24,741 bases of DNA. Source: an uncultured Lachnospiraceae bacterium (GTDB lineage: Bacteria; Bacillota; Clostridia; Lachnospirales; Lachnospiraceae). Location of the stretch: the NCBI GenBank assembly GCA_934432885.1, contig CAKRYY010000041.1, positions 1 to 24,741 of the forward strand, in the 5' to 3' direction. The position numbers and the translations under genes are program-made. Below the pieces are notes generated by a model. It was not told the DNA's origin, made no database searches, and worked only from the letters and a program-made list of their open reading frames with translations. Of the stretch, positions 7,853 to 14,748 are shown in pieces. How positions within the stretch are numbered: position 1 is the stretch's first letter; every line of letters starts with the position of its first letter.

Positions 7853-7886
7853 AAAAACAGCAGGAATTTGATTTCTGCTGTTTTTT
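7853..7886 (+). terminator. Rho-independent terminator of tRNA-Pro
   Basis: AAAAACAGCAG (7853-7863) pairs with CTGCTGTTTTT (7875-7885), extended inward by GAA/TTT around a 5-base loop, followed by a run of six T (7881-7886). It begins 2 bases after the discriminator base. Confidence 0.88.
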
Positions 7887-7929
7887 GACTTATAGGAAAC
7901 TTCATAGGAAATTCTTGTTTCATAAAAAT

Positions 7930-7964
7930 AAAAGCAGCCCTTTGAATCTGTAAGGACTGCTTTT
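7930..7964 (-). terminator. Terminator of the minus-strand activator gene, probably bidirectional
   Basis: AAAAGCAG (7930-7937) pairs with CTGCTTTT (7957-7964), with inner CCTT/AAGG (7939-7942, 7952-7955). Read on the minus strand, the arm ends in a T-rich run. It lies 23 bases past the stop codon of the minus-strand gene and back to back with the tRNA terminator. Confidence 0.75.
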
Positions 7965-7986
7965 TACATTATAAAAATATCCACGC

Positions 7987-10900
7987 TTAAATGGCTTTTT
8001 CTTTCTTCAGATTCTTCTGCGCGGTAGACAGCATCAGCTTGATACGGTTTAGCTGGTTTACCTCACTGGCGCCCGGGTCGTAGTCGATTGCAACGATATT
8101 GGCAGCCGGATGACGGCGGCGCAGCTCCTTAATAACACCTTTTCCGACAACGTGGTTTGGTAGACAGCCAAAGGGCTGTGTACATACGATATTGTTTACA
8201 CCGCTGTGAATCAGCTCCATCATTTCTCCGGTTAAAAACCATCCTTCACCGGTCTGATTGCCGATAGAGACAATCGGCTCTGCATAGGAAACCAGGTCGT
8301 AAATATTGGCGGGAGGCGTAAAATGTACGCTCTTTTCAAATGCTTTTGAAGCAGGGCGGCGAAGGAACATAAGCCCCTTGATGCCGAGTTTGCACAGACG
8401 GGCCGCCTTTTTACTCATACCGAGATGCTCCGCCTTGTATATCTGATTGTAGAAGCAGTACAACATAAAGTCTAACAGGTCAGGAACGACAGCTTCTGCG
8501 CCTTCATGCTCTAAAAGCTCTACCAGATAATTATTTGCCGCAGGCATGAATTTTACCAGAATCTCGCCTACAACGCCGACGCGCGGCTTCTGAATGTCCT
8601 GAATCGGGAGCGCATCAAAATCGGCAATGATGTCTCTGCAAAGACGATTGAAGCGGAAGAAGTGGAGATGCTTTGCAGAAACAAATTTCTTACATTCTTC
8701 CGACCATTTCTGATGCAGGGCATTTGCAGAGCCGGGCTCCTTTTCGTATGGACGCATCCGGTAGAGACAGCGCATCAGCACATCTCCGAGCAGGGCGGCA
8801 GCAGCAGTCCGTGAAAACAGCTCGGCGTTTAAGTGGAAGCCGGGGTTGCTTTCAATACCAGCAAGATTCAGGGAAATAACCGGAACCTGCGCCATATCTG
8901 CTTTTTCAAGTGCACGGCGGATAAATCCAATATAGTTTGTAGCACGGCAGCCGCCGCCTGTCTGGGACATGATGACCGCCGTTTTATTCAAGTCATAGCG
9001 TCCGGAAAGAAGCGCTTCCATAATCTGTCCGACAACCATAAGAGAAGGATAGCAGGCGTCATTATTTACATATTTCAGCCCGACATCTACAGCATGCTTA
9101 TTGTCGTTTGGTAAGATTTCCAGATTATATCCGCATTTTTTGAGAGCCGCTTCCAGAATTGTAAAGTGAATCGGCGACATCTGCGGACATAAAATCGTGT
9201 AATCCTTCCGCATTTCTTCTGTAAAGGAAACCTTCTGGATAGAGGTTTCCTGAATGGTACGTGAAATTCCTCTCTGCTTTCTGACGCGCAGCGCGGAGAG
9301 CAGGGAACGTACACGGATTCTGGCGGCGCCCAGATTGTTTACTTCATCAATCTTGAGGCAGGTATAAATTTTGCCAGAGCCGGAAAGAATATCATTGACC
9401 TGATCTGTAGTAACGGCATCCAGACCGCAGCCAAAGGAGTTTAGCTGAATCAAATCCAGATTATCTACCGTGCGGACATAAGAAGCCGCAGCATACAGAC
9501 GGGAATGATACATCCACTGGTCTGATACGATAAGCGGGCGATCCGGTTTGCCGAGATGACAGATGGAGTCCTCCGTCAGTACGGCAATATCATAGCTGGT
9601 AATCAGCTCAGGAATACCGTGATTGATTTCCGGGTCAATGTGGTAAGGGCGGCCTGCAAGAACAATACCGTGCTTACCGGTTTCCTTTAAATACTGCAGG
9701 GTTTCTTCTCCCTTTTTCTGCATATCAAGTCTTGCGTCTGCAAGCTCTTTCCACGCATCTGCGGCGGCAGAGCGGATTTCCTGTGCCGGAATTTCAGTAA
9801 ATTCGCGGATAAGTGCGCTTGTGACGGTATCAATGTCACGGAAGGACATAAAGGGATTGCGGAATAAGACCTCGCCCTGTCTTATTTCATCAATGTTGTT
9901 TTTTATGTTTTCTGAATAGGAGGTTACAATCGGACAATTATAGTGGTTGTTTGCATCCTCAAACTCATTACGCTCATAAAAAATCGCTGGATAGAAGATA
10001 AAAGGAACACCCTGCTTTAACAGCCAGGTGACATGTCCGTGTGCCAGCTTGGCAGGATAACATTCGGATTCGCTGGGAATCGATTCAATGCCAAGCTCAT
10101 AGATTTTTCGATTGGAAATCGGAGAGAGCACCACCTGATACCCAAGCTTTGTAAAGAAGGTAAACCAGAAGGGATAGTTCTCATACATATTCAGAACTCT
10201 TGGAATTCCGACCTTTCCGCGCGGCGCATTGTCAGGCGAAAGCGGTTCATAGTCAAAAATCCGTTTCAGCTTATATTCAAACAGGTTTGGCACATTATTC
10301 TCATTTTTCTTTTTACCGATTCCGCGCTCGCAGCGGTTGCCGGAAATGTACTGTCTGCCGCCGGTAAATTTGTTGATGGTCAGACGGCAGCTGTTGGTAC
10401 AGCCCTTGCATTTTGCCATGCTCGTCTCAAAACGCAGCGCATCAATTTTCTCAAAGGAGAGCATGGTAGTTTCATAATCAGGCTGCATCTGAAAACGTTC
10501 TCTGGCAATCAGAGCAGCGCCGAAAGCGCCCATGATACCCGCAATATCAGGGCGGATTGCCTGACAGTCTGCAATTTTTTCAAAGCTGCGCAGGACAGCA
10601 TCATTATAAAAGGTACCGCCCTGTACGACAATTTCCTTTCCGAGCTCGGAGGCGCTGGATACCTTAATAACCTTAAACAGCGCATTTTTGATAACGGAAT
10701 ATGCAAGTCCTGCGGAAATATCGGAAACCTCCGCACCCTCCTTCTGAGCCTGTTTTACCTTGGAATTCATAAATACGGTGCAGCGTGTGCCAAGATCGAT
10801 AGGATGCTTTGCAAACAAGGCTGCTTTTGCGAAATCCTGCACGCTGAAATTCAGGGATTTTGCAAAGGTTTCAATGAAGGAGCCACAGCCGGAGGAGCAG

Positions 10901-12234
10901 GCCTCGTTAAGCTGTACGCTGTCTACGGTCTGATTTTTGATTTTGATACATTTCATATCCTGACCGCCGATGTCAAGGATACAGTCTACAGAAGGATTGA
11001 AGAAAGCAGCTGCATAGTAATGCGCTACGGTCTCAACCTCTCCGTCGTCCAGGAGAAAGGCAGCCTTCATCAGCGCTTCACCGTAGCCTGTAGAGCAGGA
11101 GCGGACGATACGGACGCCTGCGGGAAGCTTTGCATAAATATCCTTAATGGCGTTGATTGCCGTCTTTAATGGGCTGCCATTATTATTGGAATAAAAGGAA
11201 TACAGCAGGGAGCCGTCCTCACCGACGAGAGCGATTTTGGTCGTGGTACTGCCGGCGTCAATGCCGAGATAGCAGTTGCCCTGATAGCTGTCAAGGTCTG
11301 CAGTCCTTACACGGTGCGCATTATGGCGCGCGCGGAAGGCATCGTACTCTTCCTGTGAAGAAAAGAGCGGTTCCATACGTTCTACTTCAAATTCCATTTT
11401 GATATTGGAAGAAAGCTTTCCGACCATTTCCTCCATTGAATAGACCGTCTCTTCCTTATAATTGAGGGCAGAGCCAATGGCGGCGAACAAATGTGAGTTA
11501 TCTGTATCAATGACGTGCTCCTCATCCAGCTTCAACGTACGGATAAAGGCAGCCTTTAACTCGGACAGAAAATGGAGAGGACCTCCTAAAAATGCAACAT
11601 GGCCGCGAATCGGCTTGCCACAGGCAAGACCGCTGATGGTCTGATTGACAACCGCCTGAAAAATAGAGGCGGAAAGGTCCTCTTTGGTAGCGCCGTCGTT
11701 AATCAGCGGCTGAATATCAGATTTGGCAAATACGCCGCAACGCGCAGCAATGGTGTATAAGGATTTATAATTTTTTGCATACTCATTAAGACCGGCAGCG
11801 TCTGTCTGTAATAAGGACGCCATCTGGTCGATAAAGGAGCCGGTACCGCCTGCACAGATACCGTTCATACGCTGTTCTACATTGCCGCCTTCAAAATAGA
11901 TGATCTTGGCATCCTCGCCGCCAAGCTCGATGGCAACGTCTGTCTTGGGTGCGAAGGTTTCTAACGAGGTCGCAACAGCGATAACCTCCTGCACGAAGGG
12001 AACCTCAAGATGGTTTGCAAGGGTCAGCCCGCCGGAACCGGTAATGACCGGATGGAGCGTCAGGTTTCCAAGCTCTTTGTAGGCTTCCTGTAAAAGCTCT
12101 GAGAGAGTTTCCCGTATATTTGCAAAATGTCTTTTATAATCGGCGAAAAGAATGTTGTGTGCATCATCTAAGATAGCAATCTTGACTGTAGTGGAACCAA
12201 TGTCGATTCCCAGATAATTATGCGGTCCATTCAT
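7987..12234 (-). CDS. Fused 2-hydroxyacyl-CoA dehydratase activator/dehydratase-like protein (BcrAD/BadFG, DUF2229)
   Basis: A single chain of about 1,415 residues. Two ASKHA ATPase domains come first: domain 1 with IDIGSTT (10-16) and GGED (105-108), domain 2 with IDAGSTT (325-331) and GGQD (423-426). Each has a Cys pair 39 residues apart, Cys127/Cys166 and Cys446/Cys485, in the positions that hold the shared [4Fe-4S] cluster of the dimeric HgdC activator. A Cys-rich linker (CKGCTNSC ... NRCERG) leads to a DUF2229 region ([16 protein letters not shown]) and then HgdB/BcrC-like parts with conserved cysteines ([24 protein letters not shown]). Related split proteins use ATP to push an electron onto a low-potential cluster in a dehydratase or reductase partner; the substrate of the fused form is unknown. 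ATG 12234 is preferred over GTG 12246 because AGAGTG lies 9 bases ahead of the ATG. It has its own promoter and stands alone. Confidence 0.9.
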   Translation of the reverse strand: MNGPHNYLGIDIGSTTVKIAILDDAHNILFADYKRHFANIRETLSELLQEAYKELGNLTLHPVITGSGGLTLANHLEVPFVQEVIAVATSLETFAPKTDVAIELGGEDAKIIYFEGGNVEQRMNGICAGGTGSFIDQMASLLQTDAAGLNEYAKNYKSLYTIAARCGVFAKSDIQPLINDGATKEDLSASIFQAVVNQTISGLACGKPIRGHVAFLGGPLHFLSELKAAFIRTLKLDEEHVIDTDNSHLFAAIGSALNYKEETVYSMEEMVGKLSSNIKMEFEVERMEPLFSSQEEYDAFRARHNAHRVRTADLDSYQGNCYLGIDAGSTTTKIALVGEDGSLLYSFYSNNNGSPLKTAINAIKDIYAKLPAGVRIVRSCSTGYGEALMKAAFLLDDGEVETVAHYYAAAFFNPSVDCILDIGGQDMKCIKIKNQTVDSVQLNEACSSGCGSFIETFAKSLNFSVQDFAKAALFAKHPIDLGTRCTVFMNSKVKQAQKEGAEVSDISAGLAYSVIKNALFKVIKVSSASELGKEIVVQGGTFYNDAVLRSFEKIADCQAIRPDIAGIMGAFGAALIARERFQMQPDYETTMLSFEKIDALRFETSMAKCKGCTNSCRLTINKFTGGRQYISGNRCERGIGKKKNENNVPNLFEYKLKRIFDYEPLSPDNAPRGKVGIPRVLNMYENYPFWFTFFTKLGYQVVLSPISNRKIYELGIESIPSESECYPAKLAHGHVTWLLKQGVPFIFYPAIFYERNEFEDANNHYNCPIVTSYSENIKNNIDEIRQGEVLFRNPFMSFRDIDTVTSALIREFTEIPAQEIRSAAADAWKELADARLDMQKKGEETLQYLKETGKHGIVLAGRPYHIDPEINHGIPELITSYDIAVLTEDSICHLGKPDRPLIVSDQWMYHSRLYAAASYVRTVDNLDLIQLNSFGCGLDAVTTDQVNDILSGSGKIYTCLKIDEVNNLGAARIRVRSLLSALRVRKQRGISRTIQETSIQKVSFTEEMRKDYTILCPQMSPIHFTILEAALKKCGYNLEILPNDNKHAVDVGLKYVNNDACYPSLMVVGQIMEALLSGRYDLNKTAVIMSQTGGGCRATNYIGFIRRALEKADMAQVPVISLNLAGIESNPGFHLNAELFSRTAAAALLGDVLMRCLYRMRPYEKEPGSANALHQKWSEECKKFVSAKHLHFFRFNRLCRDIIADFDALPIQDIQKPRVGVVGEILVKFMPAANNYLVELLEHEGAEAVVPDLLDFMLYCFYNQIYKAEHLGMSKKAARLCKLGIKGLMFLRRPASKAFEKSVHFTPPANIYDLVSYAEPIVSIGNQTGEGWFLTGEMMELIHSGVNNIVCTQPFGCLPNHVVGKGVIKELRRRHPAANIVAIDYDPGASEVNQLNRIKLMLSTAQKNLKKEKAI

Positions 12235-12284
12235 AAAAAAATTCACTCTTTCTACTTATTTATTATGTGTTTCAAAGCGTGATT

Positions 12285-12313
12285 ATTATACGACAGCTTT
12301 CTACAAATTGCAA
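12285..12313 (-). promoter_or_regulatory. Promoter of the fused activator gene
   Basis: On the minus strand: TTGCAA (12308-12313), 17-base spacer, perfect TATAAT (12285-12290). It gives a leader of about 45 bases before ATG 12234. Confidence 0.8.
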
Positions 12314-12349
12314 TCATCCAAATATTAAAAATCTATTAGGAATGGATGG

Positions 12350-12370
12350 AAATGTTTAGAAAATGTTCAG
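12350..12370 (+). repeat. Tandem 10-base direct repeat, 11-bp period, next to a -35 element
   Basis: AAATGTTTAG (12350-12359) and AAATGTTCAG (12361-12370) differ at one base and are offset by 11 bases, one helical turn. The second copy abuts the -35 hexamer at 12371. Spacing and placement resemble OmpR/PhoB-type activator sites; the binding protein is unknown. Confidence 0.5.
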
Positions 12371-12399
12371 TTTACTTTTAGATATTGGAATGATAGAAT
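12371..12399 (+). promoter_or_regulatory. Promoter of the rhomboid-like/sigma-like operon
   Basis: TTTACT (12371-12376), 17-base spacer, TAGAAT (12394-12399) with TGA in front (extended -10). The expected start is near 12406, about 22 bases before ATG 12428. Confidence 0.7.
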
Positions 12400-12427
12400 A
12401 TATTCATGTATGCGGAGGAAGATGAAA

Positions 12428-13303
12428 ATGAAATTTTTAGATAAATTGGAACGTAAATTTAGCAGGTATGCCATTCAGAATATTTCCCTGATGCTGATTA
12501 TCTGCTATGCCTTTGGATATGCTATCCAGTTCGTAAATGCAGATTTTTTAAATTATCTGACCTTAAATCCTTATCTGATTTTACGGGGACAGATATGGCG
12601 GCTTATAACCTGGATTCTGATACCCCCGTCTGACTTTGGTATCTTTACGATTTTGACCCTGTACTTTTATTACTGGATTGGAACGACGCTGGAGCGTACA
12701 TGGGGGACCTTTCGCTACAATGTATATCTTTTGAGCGGGATGCTGTTTACCATTCTGGGGGCGTTTGTTCTGCTTGCCTACAGCTATGCTGTATTTGCAC
12801 CTCAGATTGCGATGGTGGGATCACGTGCCTTCTTTACAGACGGAATCGGTTATTTTTTCAGGGCATTCAGCACGTATTATGTCAATTTATCCATCTTTCT
12901 TGCATTTGCGCTGACCTTTCCGGATATGCAGGTGCTTTTGTTCTTCATTATACCGATTCGGATTAAATGGCTTGGCATACTGGATGCGATTATGACAGTC
13001 TATACGTTTTTTGCAAGCGGTATTGCCTATAAGATTATCATTGGCGCCTCCCTTTTGAACGTTATCGTATTTTTCCTTGCAACGCGCGACAGGGTACGAA
13101 TGAGTCCGAAGCAGATCAGGAGACGGCAGGTATACCATCAGGAGGTAAAGAAGGGGACAGGCATCACCAGACATAAATGTGCAATCTGCGGGCGGACGGA
13201 AAAGGATGGCGATTTAGAATTCCGCTTCTGCTCTAAATGTGATGGAAATTATGAGTATTGTCAGGATCATTTATTTACCCATGAGCATGTAAGGCATCAT
13301 TGA
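12428..13303 (+). CDS. Rhomboid-like membrane protein without catalytic residues, with a C-terminal zinc-binding tail
   Basis: A 291-residue protein. About six membrane helices fill residues 15-220; GQIWRLITW (55-62) matches the rhomboid WR motif after helix 1, and YYWIGTTLERTWGTFRYN resembles the next conserved helix. The catalytic GxSG serine is absent: the matching helix reads YVNLSIFLAFALTFP (151-165). The helix-6 histidine is also missing (IIIGASLLNVIVFF). It is therefore not expected to be a protease and may act like Derlins or iRhoms in binding membrane proteins. The soluble tail has Cys251, 254, 268, 271, 278 and His281, 285, 287, 290, 291, a probable zinc ribbon or double site. ATG 12428 is chosen because GGAGG (12414-12418) lies 9 bases upstream; ATG 12410 precedes that site. 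First gene of a three-gene operon. Confidence 0.8.
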   Translation: MKFLDKLERKFSRYAIQNISLMLIICYAFGYAIQFVNADFLNYLTLNPYLILRGQIWRLITWILIPPSDFGIFTILTLYFYYWIGTTLERTWGTFRYNVYLLSGMLFTILGAFVLLAYSYAVFAPQIAMVGSRAFFTDGIGYFFRAFSTYYVNLSIFLAFALTFPDMQVLLFFIIPIRIKWLGILDAIMTVYTFFASGIAYKIIIGASLLNVIVFFLATRDRVRMSPKQIRRRQVYHQEVKKGTGITRHKCAICGRTEKDGDLEFRFCSKCDGNYEYCQDHLFTHEHVRHH

Positions 13304-13330
13304 TGGGAAATAAAAGAAAGCAGGAATAGA

Positions 13331-14086
13331 ATGGACAGAGAGGTTTTATTTGGACAGACACTGGAGGCTGTAAGAAAAAAAGCAAAGGAGCAGGGCGGCG
13401 TTGTTTCCGAAAAAGAGGTAGAGGCGGCGTTTGCCGCGCTTTCGTTGGATGAAGCACAGCTTTCCATGATTTATGATTATCTGAAAAAGCATGGCATTGG
13501 AATTGGTCAGCCGGCAGACCCGGATGATTATCTGGAAGCGGAGGATAAAAATTATCTTGAGCTTTATCTGCAGGAGCTTTCCATGCTTGAGCAGCTTACA
13601 GAGGGTGAAAAGGAAGCGCTTACACTTTCTGCGATGGCAGGGGATACAGACGCCAGAGGGCGGCTGCTTACAGTATATCTGCCGGAGGCGGCGCAGCTTG
13701 CCAGACTTTATGCAGGACAGGGCGTATTGCTTGAGGATTTGATTGGCGAAGCCAATATAGCGCTTGTTACCGGGATGGAATTATTGGGAGCGCTTGAGCA
13801 TGCTGATGAGGTACAGGGAATGCTTGGCAGGCGGATGATGGATGCAATGGAAGAGGCAATTGCAGAAAGCAGCGCTGCCAGAGATACCGGAAAGACAGTA
13901 GAGGATAAGGTCAACCGTGTTGCCGATGCTGCAAGAGAGCTTTCGGAAGCCCTGCTTAGAAAGGTAACGATGGACGAGCTTTCCAGGGAGTCGGGAATAG
14001 CACTGGAAGAAATTCAGGAGGCAGTAAGGCTTTCTGCCAGAAAGATAGAAGAACTGGAGGAAGGAAATGCAGGAGCAGAATCATGA
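13331..14086 (+). CDS. Truncated sigma-70-like protein lacking regions 2.3/2.4 and 4
   Basis: A 251-residue protein. Residues 4-58 (EVEAAFAALSLDEAQLSMIYDYL) resemble sigma region 1.1; 66-105 (NYLELYLQELSMLEQLTEGEKEAL) region 1.2; and 106-155 (LARLYAGQGVLLEDLIGEANIAL) regions 2.1-2.2, the surface that grips the beta-prime clamp of RNA polymerase. After DLIGEANIAL, where active sigmas have the aromatic FSTYATWWIRQAI block that melts and reads the -10, this protein has unrelated acidic sequence. Residues 190-240 (LLRKVTMDELSRESGIALEEIQEAVRL) look like region 3. No region 4 helix-turn-helix follows. It could bind core polymerase without reading a promoter, but that is inference. It lies 27 bases after the rhomboid-like gene and overlaps the next gene by 20 bases. 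Confidence 0.75.
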   Translation: MDREVLFGQTLEAVRKKAKEQGGVVSEKEVEAAFAALSLDEAQLSMIYDYLKKHGIGIGQPADPDDYLEAEDKNYLELYLQELSMLEQLTEGEKEALTLSAMAGDTDARGRLLTVYLPEAAQLARLYAGQGVLLEDLIGEANIALVTGMELLGALEHADEVQGMLGRRMMDAMEEAIAESSAARDTGKTVEDKVNRVADAARELSEALLRKVTMDELSRESGIALEEIQEAVRLSARKIEELEEGNAGAES

Positions 14087-14477
14087 TTTTCAATATGTCA
14101 TGCAGGACGTTTCAAGGGTGTATATTGGCGCAAAGTATACATATCAGGAGCTGATGGGGCTTGATGAGGTTCCCTTTAAACTGAAGGCAATACTGAGCCA
14201 CTATATTTTGAAGGAAGTGGCGGGAGATACGACGCTTGAAAACCATATTTTTTATATGAAGGATACGGATCTTTCCTATATGGTGTACCATCAGATGAAG
14301 GCGTCGTTCAAGCTGGATTTTCCTGTGCTTTCCAAAAAGGGAACGTGGCAGTACAAGAGCGCGTATCATACGATAGAGGAAATTGTCCACAATGAAGAGT
14401 GGCAGAAAAATAAAGATCAGATTGTCGTAGAGGAGATGATGCTTTCCAAGATGCAGATTATGCTGATGAGCTTATAG
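14067..14477 (+). CDS. Unrecognised conserved-type hypothetical protein, 136 residues
   Basis: A soluble-looking 136-residue protein with no signal peptide, membrane helix or motif I recognise. Two stretches stand out: an aromatic N-terminal part (FQYVMQDVSRVYIGAKYTYQELMGLDEVPFKL) and a central region alternating charged and hydrophobic residues (YMKDTDLSYMVYHQMKASFKLDF). The C-terminus is methionine-rich (VVEEMMLSKMQIMLMSL). It is real: GGAGG (14056-14060) lies 6 bases before ATG 14067, its start lies inside the sigma-like gene, and a terminator follows at 14561. The 20-base overlap implies coupled translation, so a functional or physical link to the sigma-like protein is plausible. Confidence 0.8.
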   Translation: MQEQNHDFQYVMQDVSRVYIGAKYTYQELMGLDEVPFKLKAILSHYILKEVAGDTTLENHIFYMKDTDLSYMVYHQMKASFKLDFPVLSKKGTWQYKSAYHTIEEIVHNEEWQKNKDQIVVEEMMLSKMQIMLMSL

Positions 14478-14483
14478 TCTGGA

Positions 14484-14513
14484 TTGTGCTGCAGCACAAA
14501 AATAATTGTGCTG
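14484..14513 (+). repeat. Triple TTGTGCTG half-site: perfect 16-bp palindrome plus a third copy
   Basis: TTGTGCTGCAGCACAA (14484-14499) is a perfect palindrome. TTGTGCTG occurs again at 14506-14513, 22 bases (two helical turns) from the first. CAGCACAA and the last TTGTGCTG can also form a hairpin with a 6-base loop. It could be an operator for the promoter just downstream or a weak terminator for the operon upstream. Confidence 0.5.
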
Positions 14514-14519
14514 AAAGGA

Positions 14520-14548
14520 CTGGAAAACACAAGACAAGCTGTTATACT
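14520..14548 (+). promoter_or_regulatory. Possible promoter ahead of a very short transcript
   Basis: TATACT (14543-14548) with TG at 14540-14541 (extended -10); the -35 (CTGGAA, 14520-14525) is poor. The only thing downstream before a T-tract terminator is about 40 bases, so it may be unused or may drive a tiny RNA. Confidence 0.35.
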
Positions 14549-14560
14549 GGTATAAAAGTA

Positions 14561-14597
14561 AGACACAGGTGTCTGCAGGATGCCGTGTCTTTTTTTT
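14561..14597 (+). terminator. Terminator of the rhomboid-like/sigma-like operon
   Basis: AGACAC (14561-14566) pairs with GTGTCT (14585-14590), extended by GG/CC inside, and is followed by a run of T to 14597. A second GTGTCT (14569-14574) can compete for the same 5' arm. Confidence 0.75.
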
Positions 14598-14684
14598 ATG
14601 CAATAGGAAATTCCTATTGCATAAAAAGCACAAATGCGCAGCTCGCGGAGATGAATTTTGCCTTACAGGCACCGCTCACGCGCA
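14593..14684 (+). repeat. Compound palindromic element, possible dispersed intergenic repeat
   Basis: Two structures in a row. First, a perfect 17-bp inverted repeat: arm 14593-14609 (core ATGCAATAGGAA), one centre base, arm 14611-14627. Second, a nested hairpin: TGCGC (14635-14639)/GCGCA (14680-14684), GCGG (14645-14648)/CCGC (14672-14675) and TGCCT (14659-14663)/AGGCA (14667-14671). It lies between two terminators and contains no gene. The architecture resembles a small palindromic repeat family, but no second copy is present in this window. Confidence 0.5.
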
Positions 14685-14685
14685 G

Positions 14686-14710
14686 AGAGTTTGCAAGCAA
14701 ACTCTTTTTT
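14686..14710 (+). terminator. Hairpin with T-run before the aminotransferase gene (terminator or operator)
   Basis: AGAGTTTGC (14686-14694), two bases, GCAAACTCT (14697-14705), then T to 14710. It has the form of a terminator, but the likely -35 of the next promoter (14690-14695) lies inside it, so it could equally be an operator. Confidence 0.6.
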
Positions 14711-14717
14711 ATATAAA
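14690..14717 (+). promoter_or_regulatory. Possible promoter of the aminotransferase gene
   Basis: TTTGCA (14690-14695), 16-base spacer, TATAAA (14712-14717). It is the best candidate in the gap and overlaps the preceding palindrome; the expected start is near 14724. Confidence 0.45.
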
Positions 14718-14748
14718 AAAATAAGATGAGCAGAGAGGAGAGATTGCG

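Noticed and set aside
10033..11169. A 378-codon plus-strand open frame inside the minus-strand activator gene
   Set aside because: It is antisense to clear ATPase and Cys motifs, has no family-like sequence, and is rich in residues expected from reversed codons. It is a shadow frame.
12428..13303. Active rhomboid protease
   Set aside because: The GxSG serine and the partner histidine are missing from the expected helices.
13331..14086. A working sigma factor
   Set aside because: It has no -10 recognition helix and no region 4, so promoter recognition is not expected.
14484..14710. CRISPR array
   Set aside because: The repeats are inverted and of differing sequence, with no regular spacers and no cas genes nearby.
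14486..14716. A 76-codon open frame in the palindromic gap
   Set aside because: It runs through two terminator stems and the inverted repeats, has no ribosome site, and its codons follow the repeats rather than a protein.
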